Source of the DNA: Scandinavium sp036271055 | GTDB taxonomy: Bacteria > Pseudomonadota > Gammaproteobacteria > Enterobacterales > Enterobacteriaceae | Reading direction: 5' to 3' | Assembly: GCF_036271055.1 (NCBI RefSeq) | Contig: NZ_DATBBJ010000027.1 | Location: forward strand, 186,001 to 250,000 | DNA: 64,000 nt | In this document: in pieces, positions 33,481-42,713 of the stretch | Position numbering within the stretch: the first letter of the stretch is position 1 | How the letters are laid out: every line of letters begins with the position of its first letter | Translations under genes and position numbers: made by a program | Notes under the pieces: generated by a model | Told to the model about the DNA's origin: nothing | Seen by the model: only the letters and a program-made list of their open reading frames with translations | Databases searched by the model: none

Positions 33481-33514
33481 TGTGAATTTACTCACAAATT
33501 GAAAGCGGTTACAT
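33481..33514 (-). promoter_or_regulatory. mgl operon CRP site and GalR/GalS operator
   Basis: TGTGAATTTACTCACA at 33481-33496 is a full CRP site. Next to it TTGAAAGCGGTTACAT at 33499-33514 matches the GalR/GalS operator GTGNAANCGNTTNCAC at 10 of 12 fixed positions. In E. coli a GalS operator likewise sits beside or over the CRP site of mgl at about -60. With CRP at about -41 the start would be near 33447, giving a leader of about 200 bases before mglB. Confidence 0.8.
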
Positions 33515-33523
33515 CACGGCACT

Positions 33524-34549
33524 TTATAAGTTAGTGATCGACCCCACAGATTGCTTCACTGCCACCGAATGACGACGCACTAATGTCGGCATAAAACAGT
33601 GCGTTGCTGTCGCATCCAGTTTCCCCGCGGCCCCCATCAATGCCAGCTCTGTTGCCAGTTTAGCCATGGAAACGATCGGATAGCGCACCGTCGTCAATTG
33701 CGGATCGGTGTAACGGGCAATGGGAATATCATCGAAACCAATGAGTGACAGATGCTGCGGCACCGCAATGCCATTGTCTTTTAACGTCGTTAATGCACCC
33801 GCCGCCATGTTGTCGTTGTAGGCAAACACCGCCGTCAGCCCCTGATTGCGCCCCAACAGCTCTACCATTGCCGCTTCGCCCCCCTGCAAATCCGGGGAAC
33901 CTGTACCAATCCACGATTCCGGCGCGACGATGCCATGCTCACTCATCGCCCGTAGCCATCCTTCGTGTCGCATCTGGTTATCTTCAATTTGGTGACTGGA
34001 CGCCAGATAGCCGACGCGCGTATGCCCTTGATTGAGCAACATCCGCGTCGCCATCATTGCGCCACTGACGTTATCCAACCCCACGCAACGATGTTCGTAA
34101 CCCGGCACAATGCGGTTGATCAGCACCATTCCGGGGATCTGTTGCAGGAATTCACTGATTTCTGCGTCGCTCAATGCTTTGGAATGCACAATCAGCGCAT
34201 TGCAGCGCTGACGTATTAACACCTCAATGGCATTTCGTTCCTTTTCGGCTTCGTGATAGCTGTTACCAATCAGCACGTTTTTCTGGAACTGTTGAGCAAC
34301 CGTATCGACGGCTTTCACCAACGCGCCAAAAAACGCATCGGACACGTCCATCACCACCACACCGATGGTATCGCTGACCTGCGTCGCTAATGCCTGGGCG
34401 TTGGCGTTGGGCCGATAGCCCAATTCCGAAACGGATTTCATCACCACTTCGCGGGTTTCAGGACTGACAAGCGGACTGTTATTCAGCACGCGGGAAATGG
34501 TCGCGACGGAAACACCCGCGTGGCGGGCTACATCACGAATGGTGATCAT
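33524..34549 (-). CDS. galS: Galactose isorepressor GalS
   Basis: LacI-family repressor of 341 residues. The N-terminal helix-turn-helix is ITIRDVARHAGVSVATISRVLN, then the hinge YRPNANAQALA, then the periplasmic-binding-like inducer domain (FAYNDNMAAGAL; SLIGFDDIPIARYTDP). It represses mgl and its own gene with galactose as inducer. The start is placed at ATG 34549 (MITIRDV) to match E. coli; a GTG two codons upstream is less likely. Sites for CRP and GalS precede it. Confidence 0.96.
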   Translation of the reverse strand: MITIRDVARHAGVSVATISRVLNNSPLVSPETREVVMKSVSELGYRPNANAQALATQVSDTIGVVVMDVSDAFFGALVKAVDTVAQQFQKNVLIGNSYHEAEKERNAIEVLIRQRCNALIVHSKALSDAEISEFLQQIPGMVLINRIVPGYEHRCVGLDNVSGAMMATRMLLNQGHTRVGYLASSHQIEDNQMRHEGWLRAMSEHGIVAPESWIGTGSPDLQGGEAAMVELLGRNQGLTAVFAYNDNMAAGALTTLKDNGIAVPQHLSLIGFDDIPIARYTDPQLTTVRYPIVSMAKLATELALMGAAGKLDATATHCFMPTLVRRHSVAVKQSVGSITNL

Positions 34550-34639
34550 AACCACCGTCCTGTTGAAAATGGCAGCAACTCACAGTCACCCCCTGTGTTG
34601 AGCAAGGTGGCTATTCTGGCAGCGACGCGGCGGGGACTA

Positions 34640-34674
34640 CGTGAAGGAGGTCACACTGATGAAAACGGTTACAT
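34640..34674 (-). promoter_or_regulatory. galS promoter: CRP site and GalS operator
   Basis: CGTGAAGGAGGTCACA (34640-34655) fits the CRP consensus with one mismatch, and ATGAAAACGGTTACAT (34659-34674) matches the GalR/GalS operator at 10 of 12 fixed positions. The order and spacing are the same as at the mgl promoter (2-3 bases between sites), consistent with GalS autoregulation. Confidence 0.75.
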
Positions 34675-34704
34675 CCATTTTGTTAATGATTGTGATCCAG
34701 ATCG

Positions 34705-35862
34705 TTATCTGGATGTATTAGAAATGGATACCCCTGCGGCGCGTGCGGTCAACTGCCGCCATAGCCATTCCACCGGTCCCTGACGACAGAAACGCAGCCA
34801 GAAAACGGAAAACAAAATATTCACCAGCCAGATAGCGGGGACAAAGGCGAGCAGCGTGAGACGGTCGAATTTCATAAACAAATCAAACCGATAGAAAAGC
34901 GTGGTGCAGATAAGAGTTTGCAGCAGATAGTTAGAAAGGGCCATGCGACCGACACAGGCCACGGCCCCCACCAGCCTAGATGAGCAGATTTGTGGCCAAA
35001 AGCCATAGGCCAGCGCAGCATAGCCGATAGTCTGAAACGGGGCGCTTAATTCACGCGGAGCCTGTAACAAGAACGCACACCAGCGATAAGACCAGGCGAA
35101 ATGCCACTGCGCAATCACCGCGGGCAGATTAATCAGCACGCCAATCGTTATCAATAACGCGCCGACGCGACGATAATGAGAGAGGCTAAATTGACCTTTC
35201 AGCCAGCCGCTGCGCATCAACGCCGCGCCCATTAACATCATTCCCGCCAATTGCCATCCGTACTGCGCCCCAAGCGCCAGCAGATTATCGGACAGCATGT
35301 CCGCACGGTTGCTGATCGCCTCCATGCCGCCTTTTGACTTCCAGAACTGTTCATATTGCAGATTAGCCGGGTCCGGCACCCATGAACGGTTTGGCGCATC
35401 GCCGGTAATCAGCCCGATAAACACCAGCACCGCAATGCCAATCAGGTACAACACCACACCGGTATTGAACATCGATTTAACGCTATGCGCTTCCCGCACC
35501 ATTCGCCAGCACACCAGCCCAACCAGCGCATAAGCCAGCAGAATATCGCCATCCCACAGCAGCAAGCCGTGGGCGAAGCCGAGTAAAGCGAGTAATGACA
35601 AGCGAGACTGGATCCAGCGTTTACCGCGTGGCAGCAAGAGTTGCAGGCCTGCGCCAAAAAGTAATGCGAATAATGTCAGGAATTTTACCTGCGCAAACAG
35701 GTCGAGAACGGCCCACGTCCAGGCATCGCGGCGTGTAATTTCACCGTACCAGGCAGGATTAAGATAGGCCGCCTTCGGCAAACCAAAGGCGGCAATATTG
35801 AGCAGCAGGATCCCTAAAATAGCAACGCCGCGAACAAAATCCAGCGTGACGTTTCGCTCCAT
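34705..35862 (-). CDS. yeiB: DUF418 inner membrane protein YeiB
   Basis: A 385-residue polytopic inner-membrane protein of unknown function, the same length as in E. coli. The N-terminus RNVTLDFVRGVAILGILLLNI is typical of the family, which is distantly related to membrane acyltransferases. The C-terminal DUF418 domain includes GRMALSNYLLQTLICTTLFY and WLRFCRQGPVEWLWR. It follows folE on the same strand with an 18-base gap, so it is probably co-transcribed with folE. Confidence 0.93.
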   Translation of the reverse strand: MERNVTLDFVRGVAILGILLLNIAAFGLPKAAYLNPAWYGEITRRDAWTWAVLDLFAQVKFLTLFALLFGAGLQLLLPRGKRWIQSRLSLLALLGFAHGLLLWDGDILLAYALVGLVCWRMVREAHSVKSMFNTGVVLYLIGIAVLVFIGLITGDAPNRSWVPDPANLQYEQFWKSKGGMEAISNRADMLSDNLLALGAQYGWQLAGMMLMGAALMRSGWLKGQFSLSHYRRVGALLITIGVLINLPAVIAQWHFAWSYRWCAFLLQAPRELSAPFQTIGYAALAYGFWPQICSSRLVGAVACVGRMALSNYLLQTLICTTLFYRFDLFMKFDRLTLLAFVPAIWLVNILFSVFWLRFCRQGPVEWLWRQLTARAAGVSISNTSR

Positions 35863-35880
35863 TAAGTACCTGCTTTTTAA

Positions 35881-36546
35881 TCAGTTGTGGTGACGCACGG
35901 CGCGCAGGAATTCCTGGCGGGTGTTCTGGCTGGACTTAAACAGGCCGCCGAGTGACGTGGTGGTCGTGGCGCTGGTCGCGTCACGTACGCCGCGTGCTTT
36001 CACACAGTAATGCACGGCATCAATGGACACTGCCACGTTATTCGTGCCAAGCAGCGTCTGTAGCGCTGTAAGGATCTGCTGTGTCAGACGTTCCTGCACC
36101 TGTGGGCGTTGGGCGAAGAACCGCACGATGCGGTTGATTTTCGAAAGACCGATCACGGTATCTTTCGGAATATAAGCCACGGTCGCTTTGCCATCGATGG
36201 TTACGAAATGGTGCTCACAGGTGCTGGTCATCGAAATATCACGCACCGTGACCATTTCATCAACCTGCATTTTGTTTTCAATGACGGTAATTTTCGGGAA
36301 ATTGGCGTAATCGAGACCGGAGAAAATTTCGTCGACGTACATCTTGGCGATACGATGCGGCGTCTCCGTCAGGCTGTCATCGCTGAGATCGAGGTTGAGC
36401 AGCTGCATAATTTCGGTCATATGACCCGCAATCAGGCGCTTACGTGACTCTTTATCCATATCAACAGGTGGACGCAGCGGTGTTTCCAGGCCACGCGCTA
36501 ACAGCGCCTCATGAACCAGGGCGGCTTCTTTACTCAGTGATGACAT
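35881..36546 (-). CDS. folE: GTP cyclohydrolase I FolE
   Basis: Zinc enzyme of 221 residues that makes 7,8-dihydroneopterin triphosphate from GTP, the first step of folate synthesis. Zinc and active-site motifs: SMTSTCEHHFVTIDG and AVHYCVKARGVRD. ETPHRIAKMYVDEIF and GLSKINRIV are conserved. The start at 36546 (MSSLSKEAALVHEAL) matches E. coli FolE in position; an 18-codon extension upstream is rejected. Probably forms a unit with yeiB. Confidence 0.97.
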   Translation of the reverse strand: MSSLSKEAALVHEALLARGLETPLRPPVDMDKESRKRLIAGHMTEIMQLLNLDLSDDSLTETPHRIAKMYVDEIFSGLDYANFPKITVIENKMQVDEMVTVRDISMTSTCEHHFVTIDGKATVAYIPKDTVIGLSKINRIVRFFAQRPQVQERLTQQILTALQTLLGTNNVAVSIDAVHYCVKARGVRDATSATTTTSLGGLFKSSQNTRQEFLRAVRHHN

Positions 36547-36647
36547 TTTTGTTCTCCTGCAGGTGTGGCGACCTTTGCACTCTGAGGGCAAAGTGAACAC
36601 TCATTGTGCGTGAGGCCGCGCACAGAATCCAGTATGCGCGGCGATAA

Positions 36648-37802
36648 TTATTGAAATTGGCTTAACCTTTCTTGCGGTGAACGCCAGACCAGCGCGCCTG
36701 CGATCAACAGCGCCACCGCCGCCACGCCGAGAGCCGGTTCAAGGCGCTGTGTCAGCCAGGTCGAAAGCGCCGAGGTCATCGGCCCGACTAACTGACCCAC
36801 AGCATAGCCCGTGGTCAGTAAACCAGCCATATACCGGGTATGCTGCGGTGCAAGTTCGCGTCCGTACAACAATGAAAGTTGTACCGCGCACAGAAAACCG
36901 CCGCCGACCAGTAACGCACCAATGACTAATCCGCTCATCCCCGGCACCAGCCAGGCCGACATCACGCCTGCGCCCTGTAACCACAGCACAATTGCCAGCC
37001 GTTGATAACTGTGGCCCACGCCACGCAGCAAAATGCTCAGCCCGATCCCGACGACTGCCGCTGCGCCAAACACAGGCCAAAGAAACTGAGCAAACAGGCT
37101 ACCAGGAAATCGCGCGGCGGCCATTTGCGATAAAAACGTCGCAGGCAGAATGTAGCCAAAACCTGCCAGACTGTAGCTCCAGACCAGACGTTTGAGAGGA
37201 CTCGTTAAATGAAGCGGTTCAGGCTGACCGCCCGGCCGATGGAAATCACCGGGACGTGGCAGCCAACGGGAAACAAAAGCGATCAGCACTAGCGCTAACA
37301 AGCCATAGAGCAGCCAGCCCGCAGAGGCACTCAACTGCTGCGAATGAATGTAAACCGCTAACAGACCGCTCAGCGCAATGCCGGCTCCCGGCCCGGCAAA
37401 AACAGCGGCACTCAGGCCCGGACGACCGGCGTGCGCCAGCCGTTCGTTCGTCCATGCAGCGGTTAGCACCATCGCCCAACCGCTCATCGCGCCAATCACC
37501 AACCGCAGCAGGCCGTGTAGCCAGGCGCTATCCGCCCACGCAGAAAGAAACGTCAACGTCACGGCACCAAGTACGCCGGCATACAAGCGCCCTTCCACAC
37601 CGCGGTGCGCGCGCATCGCATCCCACGCCCCCAACAGATAGCCAAGGTAGTTCATCGCCGCCACCAGCCCGGCGCTGGTCAGGGTAAGTTGTCCGTCCAG
37701 GATCATCAGCGGCACCTGAGGCGTAAAAGCAAAGCGCCCTATCCCCATTGCCACCACCAGCATGACAAAACCACTCAGCGCGGTACGTAGCGCCATGTTC
37801 AT
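36648..37802 (-). CDS. YbfB/YjiJ family MFS transporter
   Basis: A 384-residue inner-membrane protein with about twelve spans. The opening MALRTALSGFVMLVVAMGIGRFAFTP (in part) with GIGRFAFTPQVPLM and later AAMNYLGYLLGAWDAMRAH is the mark of the YbfB/YjiJ MFS group, whose substrates are unknown. ATG 37802 is preferred, with GTGAG upstream; the next Met two codons in is possible. E. coli K-12 has no gene between folE and yeiG, so it is an accessory insertion, although its GC-rich composition matches its surroundings. It diverges from yeiG across 132 bases. Confidence 0.88.
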   Translation of the reverse strand: MNMALRTALSGFVMLVVAMGIGRFAFTPQVPLMILDGQLTLTSAGLVAAMNYLGYLLGAWDAMRAHRGVEGRLYAGVLGAVTLTFLSAWADSAWLHGLLRLVIGAMSGWAMVLTAAWTNERLAHAGRPGLSAAVFAGPGAGIALSGLLAVYIHSQQLSASAGWLLYGLLALVLIAFVSRWLPRPGDFHRPGGQPEPLHLTSPLKRLVWSYSLAGFGYILPATFLSQMAAARFPGSLFAQFLWPVFGAAAVVGIGLSILLRGVGHSYQRLAIVLWLQGAGVMSAWLVPGMSGLVIGALLVGGGFLCAVQLSLLYGRELAPQHTRYMAGLLTTGYAVGQLVGPMTSALSTWLTQRLEPALGVAAVALLIAGALVWRSPQERLSQFQ

Positions 37803-37934
37803 CTCACATGTTAATGTAAAGTTATGTTTATGATGCAGCATGTAACTGCAATGCGGAAGTGAAAGTTACTCATCGCCGCGCATGATCTGTATGATGTAAC
37901 AGAACATTTTCAATCACTCATCCGGGAGCCTGGC

Positions 37935-38771
37935 ATGGAACTGCTCGAAGAGCACCGTTGTTTTGAAGGCTGGCAGCAACGCTGGCGGCACGACGCCACA
38001 ACGCTGAACTGCGCCATGACGTTCAGCATTTTTCTGCCGCCGCCGCGCGATAACACCCCGCCGCCTGTGGTGTACTGGTTATCAGGCTTAACCTGTAACG
38101 ACGAAAACTTTGCCACTAAAGCGGGCGCCCAACGCGTCGCCGCAGAACTGGGCATTGTGCTGGTCATGCCCGACACCAGCCCACGTGGTGATAACATCGC
38201 CGACGATGAGAACTACGATCTCGGCAAAGGCGCGGGATTCTATCTCAACGCCACACAAGCGCCGTGGGCCGCGCATTACCGCATGTATGACTACATTCGC
38301 GACGAACTGCCTGCATTGATTCAGTCTCAGTTTAACGTCAGCGAACGCAGCGCGATTTCCGGGCACTCAATGGGTGGACACGGCGCACTGATTCTGGCGT
38401 TGAAAAATCCGGGCAAATACACCAGCGTTTCGGCCTTCGCTCCGATCGTCAATCCAAGCCGTGTTCCGTGGGGCCAAAAAGCGTTTAGCGCCTATCTCGG
38501 CGATGACAAAGCGTCGTGGGCAGAATGGGACAGCTGCGCGCTGATGCTCAACAGTGACGCCAAAAGTGCCATTCCGACGTTAATCGATCAGGGCGACACC
38601 GATCAGTTCCTGGCCGATCAGTTACAACCGGCGGTGTTAGCCGAAGCCGCTCGTCAGACTCAGTGGCCTTTGACGCTGCGTATTCAGTCCGGCTTCGACC
38701 ACAGTTATTGGTTTATCGCGTCCTTTATTGAAGATCATCTGCGCTTCCATGCGCAGCATTTGTTGAAGTAA
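37935..38771 (+). CDS. yeiG: S-formylglutathione hydrolase YeiG
   Basis: Alpha/beta-hydrolase of 278 residues, esterase D family, hydrolysing S-formylglutathione to formate and glutathione in formaldehyde detoxification. The nucleophile elbow is ISGHSMGGHGALI. The catalytic Asp lies in the DQGDTDQFL region and the His in SGFDHSYWFIASF. The N-terminal LSGLTCNDENF forms the oxyanion region. Length and sequence match E. coli YeiG. Confidence 0.95.
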   Translation: MELLEEHRCFEGWQQRWRHDATTLNCAMTFSIFLPPPRDNTPPPVVYWLSGLTCNDENFATKAGAQRVAAELGIVLVMPDTSPRGDNIADDENYDLGKGAGFYLNATQAPWAAHYRMYDYIRDELPALIQSQFNVSERSAISGHSMGGHGALILALKNPGKYTSVSAFAPIVNPSRVPWGQKAFSAYLGDDKASWAEWDSCALMLNSDAKSAIPTLIDQGDTDQFLADQLQPAVLAEAARQTQWPLTLRIQSGFDHSYWFIASFIEDHLRFHAQHLLK

Positions 38772-38782
38772 GTGTCGCGTTA

Positions 38783-38850
38783 CCCCGGCGGCGCGTTGCT
38801 TGCCGGGGCTACACATCACAAACACGGTCGGGCGAAGCCGCCACCGGGAA
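38783..38850. repeat. REP/BIME-type repeat between yeiG and cirA
   Basis: CCCCGGCGG and the complementary TTGCCGGGG enclose a GC-rich core (38783-38808), followed by a second GC-rich unit, CGGGCGAAGCCGCCACCGGG, to about 38850. It lies between convergent genes, the normal place for REP clusters. Confidence 0.7.
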
Positions 38851-38863
38851 CTCCCTCAACGCA

Positions 38864-40828
38864 TCAGAAGCGGTAATCCACCGCCACAAAGTAACGACGT
38901 CCATCTTCGTTGTAACTGTAATCATCGCGGCTGAGATCTTTATCGGTCAGGTTCATCACCCCCGCACGCAGCTTCACGTTTTTGGTGGTCTGCCACGCGC
39001 CGCCAGCATTCCAGATAACATACCCACCCGGTGTTGCTGCAGCCGTCGTCAATGCGCGTTGCTCACCGCTGTAGTTCGCCTTCACGTAGAACGACCAGTC
39101 CTGCGTTGCCTGCCAGTCAACCACGCCGTTTGCGGTATGGAACGGCAGCTCGGACAGCGGTTTATCGCCGCCGTTACTGAGATCACGCCCGTCGTTGTAG
39201 GTGTAATTCAGCGTCACTTTCCAGTCTTCCGCCAACGGGAATTTCAGCTCCGTCTCGATGCCGCGAATACGCGCTTTGTTGACGTTGTAATAGCGGAAAA
39301 TTGGCTCGCCGTCGGCATTCAGCCCCACATAGTTCGGGTAATCCTGTGCCTGATTGACATTAGAGGTGCGGCTAATGCTGATCCGGTCATCCACGTCATT
39401 CTGGAAGGTGGTGATGCTGCCCTGTACGCCTTCCAGCCAGCCCTCTTCCCCGGCGTAATAAATGCCAAGTTCATAGCTTTCGCTGGTCTCAGGTTTCAGG
39501 TCTGGACTACCGACGATTTCACATGCCCCACGGCAGGAACCGGTGGTCCAGTCCGGGCTGAGTTGCAGGAGTGATGGCGCTTTGAACGCATTCGCCCAGC
39601 CGCCTTTTACGGTAATGGTATCGGTCGCGGTATACACCAGATAGGCACGTGGGCTCCAGTGATCGCCATAGGTTTCGTGGTCATCCATTCGCACGCCAGT
39701 GGTCAACGCCAGCGGCTCAAAGATTCGCCATTCGTCTTCAATAAACAACGCGTACTGGCTGGCTGAGGTATTACCGCTGCCCTGTAAATTCACCGGGTCT
39801 TTCAGTTTATCGTGACGCCATTCGCCACCAACGGTCAGCAACTGGTTAACTGGGCTTAACGGCAGCACGTATTTACCGTCAATGGAATTGCTTTCGGAAG
39901 TGATAACGCCTGCCTGCTCCGGATTTTTGTTATCCACTTTTTCGCCGTAGAACTTTAATTCACTGTTGCCCACATCCCAGCGGCCATTGTGGCTTAAAGA
40001 GTAGTTCTGGCGCTCAAGGCGGTTTTTATCGAGCGAGTCGGAGTCGCGGTCCTGGCGGTCAAAGCCGTAACCGGCGGTGAAATCGTGGTTGTCGTTCGGC
40101 GTCCACGCGAACTCTACGTTGCCGTCGCGGCTGGTGTAGCCTTCGATGCGCGGCGATTCGCCGGTACTGGCTGTCGACGATTTTTGCTGTTCGTCTTTTT
40201 CGCGTTTCGACAAATTGCCATAGGCTTTCATGCCCAGCACGCCGTCAATCAATGGGCCGCTGGTGAAGAACTGTCCGTTGTAAGTATCACCGCGATCGCG
40301 ATGTTCCTGAATCGTGGTATCAGCCGTCAGTGAGCCATGCCACTTCTGGCCGATTTTTTTGGTGATGATGTTGACCACCCCACCCAACGCATCGGAACCG
40401 TACAACGATGACATCGGCCCACGCACCACTTCAATGCGTTCGATGGCATCCACCGGGATCCAGTTGAGGTCAAAATCGTTATGACGGAACACAGCGTTGC
40501 GTGAGTTGACGCGCTTGCCATCAACCAGAATCAGCGTGTAGCTGCTGTCGAGGCCACGCAGGCTCACGCCCTTACGGTTGTCCCCTTCGTTGGTGAGCTG
40601 CACACCCGGGACATCCTGCAAAACATCTTTCAGATTCTGCACCGGACGGCGCTGAAGATCCTGCTGGGTAATCACGCTGATACTGGCGGGAGCATCTTTG
40701 ACGCTCTGTTCCGTCGCCGCAGCGGTAACGACCATCGTTTCAGCGTCACTTGCGGCCACGACTGGCAGTGACAGCGTGAATGCGGATGCACACAACCCGC
40801 CCCGAACAAGAGGATTTAACCTGAACAT
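38864..40828 (-). CDS. cirA: TonB-dependent catecholate siderophore receptor CirA
   Basis: A 654-residue outer-membrane TonB-dependent receptor for catecholate breakdown products of enterobactin; in E. coli also the colicin I receptor. A signal peptide ends near PVVAA. The TonB box is in ETMVVTAAA. The plug domain has DVPGVQLTNEGDNRKGVSLRG, and the barrel ends in the terminal aromatic (YFVAVDYRF). The start at 40828 (MFRLNPLVRGGL) fits E. coli. A Fur box about 170 bases upstream indicates iron repression. Confidence 0.96.
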   Translation of the reverse strand: MFRLNPLVRGGLCASAFTLSLPVVAASDAETMVVTAAATEQSVKDAPASISVITQQDLQRRPVQNLKDVLQDVPGVQLTNEGDNRKGVSLRGLDSSYTLILVDGKRVNSRNAVFRHNDFDLNWIPVDAIERIEVVRGPMSSLYGSDALGGVVNIITKKIGQKWHGSLTADTTIQEHRDRGDTYNGQFFTSGPLIDGVLGMKAYGNLSKREKDEQQKSSTASTGESPRIEGYTSRDGNVEFAWTPNDNHDFTAGYGFDRQDRDSDSLDKNRLERQNYSLSHNGRWDVGNSELKFYGEKVDNKNPEQAGVITSESNSIDGKYVLPLSPVNQLLTVGGEWRHDKLKDPVNLQGSGNTSASQYALFIEDEWRIFEPLALTTGVRMDDHETYGDHWSPRAYLVYTATDTITVKGGWANAFKAPSLLQLSPDWTTGSCRGACEIVGSPDLKPETSESYELGIYYAGEEGWLEGVQGSITTFQNDVDDRISISRTSNVNQAQDYPNYVGLNADGEPIFRYYNVNKARIRGIETELKFPLAEDWKVTLNYTYNDGRDLSNGGDKPLSELPFHTANGVVDWQATQDWSFYVKANYSGEQRALTTAAATPGGYVIWNAGGAWQTTKNVKLRAGVMNLTDKDLSRDDYSYNEDGRRYFVAVDYRF

Positions 40829-40997
40829 TCCATTTCTCCATGAGATAAAAACAACAACCAAAAGCTGATCCCACCCGCCTGTTGCGACGTGCGTAAAGGT
40901 AATGTTTTTTTAGAGATGTGGCTGGTCACCCTGGTCCGGTAGCGTCCTCGGACAAGATGGGGGAGTGGCTTCATCCTGAAAGTACGTTGATGATAAA

Positions 40998-41016
40998 GAG
41001 AATGATAACAATTATC
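40998..41016 (-). promoter_or_regulatory. Fur box upstream of cirA
   Basis: GAGAATGATAACAATTATC matches the 19-base Fur consensus GATAATGATAATCATTATC at 16 positions. Located upstream of the iron receptor gene, it is almost surely a working operator. Confidence 0.85.
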
Positions 41017-41061
41017 AATTCAATTGTGAGCAATTATGTCAGAGGGCAATATGACAGGCAT

Positions 41062-41090
41062 AAAAAAGCCCTTCACGGGTGAAGGGCTTT
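41062..41090 (-). terminator. lysP rho-independent terminator
   Basis: AAAGCCCTTC and GAAGGGCTTT form a perfect stem around ACGGGT. On the minus strand it is followed by a T-run (41062-41067), 19 bases after the lysP stop. Confidence 0.9.
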
Positions 41091-41109
41091 CAACGTTATT
41101 CAGACGCGA

Positions 41110-42579
41110 TTACTGCTTGAAGCGTTCCGGGAAGTGCATTTCGCTGTAACGCACGAAACGGGTGCCTTTCGAAAGCTTGTAGCCAAACCAGATAATCAGG
41201 AACAGCGGGATACCGATATAGGTTGCCGCAACGCCGCCCCAGTCAATGGTGTCTTTCAGGAAGGCTTCGTAGTTCTGACCCAGCGTGATAGCCAGACACA
41301 GAATGAACGCAAAGATAGGCCCTACCGGGAAGAAGCCCGAACGGTATGGCAGATTGTTGAGATCAAGCCCCTGCTTCACATAACCGCGACGGAAACGGTA
41401 ATGGCTGATGGCAATCCCGAGCCAGGCGATAAAGCCGGTCATCCCGGAGGTGTTCAGCAGCCACAGGTACACGGTCTGATTACCAAACATGGACGTCAGG
41501 AAGCACAGTGCCGCAACCACGGTCGTCGCATACAGCGCATTACGCGGAACGCCGCCTTTGGAGAGCTTCGCGAAAATACGCGGCGCTTTACCGTCACAAG
41601 CCAGGGTGTAGAGCATACGCGTAGACGCATACATGCCGGAGTTACCCGCAGACAGCACCGCTGTCAGGATAACGGCGTTCATCACCGCTGCCGCAGAGAG
41701 CAGGCCTGCGTGCTGGAATACCAGCGTGAACGGGCTGACGGAGATGTCTTTCACGTCATTACGCAGCAGGCTCGGATCGGTATAAGGAATGATCAGGCTG
41801 ATAATCAGAATCGCGAACACATAGAACAGCAGGATACGCCAGAACACCTGACGCACCGCACGCGGAATGTTCTTCTCTGGATCTTCCGACTCACCCGCCG
41901 CGATACCGATAAGTTCGGTGCCCTGGAAGGAGAAGCCGACGATCATCGCCACACCAATCATCGCCGCAAAACCACCGGCAAACGGCGCATCGCCGGTCGT
42001 CCAGTTGCTCCAGCCTACTGGCTGCGCGCCTTTGAAGATGCCGAAAATCATCATCACACCAACGATGATAAAGATGATAACGGTGGTCACTTTGATCAGC
42101 GAGAACCAGTATTCCGCTTCGCCGAAGCCTTTCACGGAGATCCAGTTCAACAGGAACATGATACCGAGGAACAGTGCGCTCCAAATCCAGCCCGGCGCAT
42201 CAGGGAACCAATAGTTCATCACCAGTTGGGCCGCGACGAGGTCAACGGCGATGGTGACCGCCCAGTTGTACCAATAGTTCCAGCCCAGCGCGAAGCCGAA
42301 GCCTTCTTCAACATAGTTCTGGCCGTAAGTAGCAAAAGAGCCTGACACCGGCATGAACGCCGCCAGTTCACCGAGGCTGGTCATCAGGAAGTAAACCATC
42401 AGACCGATAAGCATATAAGAAAGCAGTGCGCCGCCCGGGCCCGCCTGCGAAATGGTTGCCCCTGAGGCAACAAACAACCCTGTACCGATGGAACCGCCAA
42501 TAGCGATCATCGTCAGGTGACGCGCCTTGAGTTCGCGACGTAGCGCGGGCGCTTCTGTGGTTTTAGTTTCGGAAACCAT
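41110..42579 (-). CDS. lysP: Lysine-specific permease LysP
   Basis: Amino acid-polyamine-organocation family permease of 489 residues, equal to E. coli LysP, with twelve membrane spans. The substrate-binding loop GGSIGTGLFVASG is near the start and EDPEKNIPRAV between spans 6 and 7. It takes up lysine by proton symport and, in E. coli, restrains the CadC regulator. The start at 42579 (MVSETKTTEAPALRRELK) is preferred over 42600. It is followed by a strong terminator. Confidence 0.97.
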   Translation of the reverse strand: MVSETKTTEAPALRRELKARHLTMIAIGGSIGTGLFVASGATISQAGPGGALLSYMLIGLMVYFLMTSLGELAAFMPVSGSFATYGQNYVEEGFGFALGWNYWYNWAVTIAVDLVAAQLVMNYWFPDAPGWIWSALFLGIMFLLNWISVKGFGEAEYWFSLIKVTTVIIFIIVGVMMIFGIFKGAQPVGWSNWTTGDAPFAGGFAAMIGVAMIVGFSFQGTELIGIAAGESEDPEKNIPRAVRQVFWRILLFYVFAILIISLIIPYTDPSLLRNDVKDISVSPFTLVFQHAGLLSAAAVMNAVILTAVLSAGNSGMYASTRMLYTLACDGKAPRIFAKLSKGGVPRNALYATTVVAALCFLTSMFGNQTVYLWLLNTSGMTGFIAWLGIAISHYRFRRGYVKQGLDLNNLPYRSGFFPVGPIFAFILCLAITLGQNYEAFLKDTIDWGGVAATYIGIPLFLIIWFGYKLSKGTRFVRYSEMHFPERFKQ

Positions 42580-42713
42580 GGGAAAATGCTGTCCTTCCAA
42601 AAAATGAGGCGCGATTGTAGCAGACGAAAACCGTTCCTTCTGGCAGAAATGCGCACTTATAAGAGAGCTTCATGATCCAACGGAAATTATAAGTAAAGCC
42701 CTTATCTCGCCGA

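Noticed and set aside
41134..42345. A 403-codon plus-strand frame
   Set aside because: It is the antisense shadow of lysP; the translation is Arg/His-rich and low in hydrophobic structure, typical of opposite-strand GC-rich codon bias.
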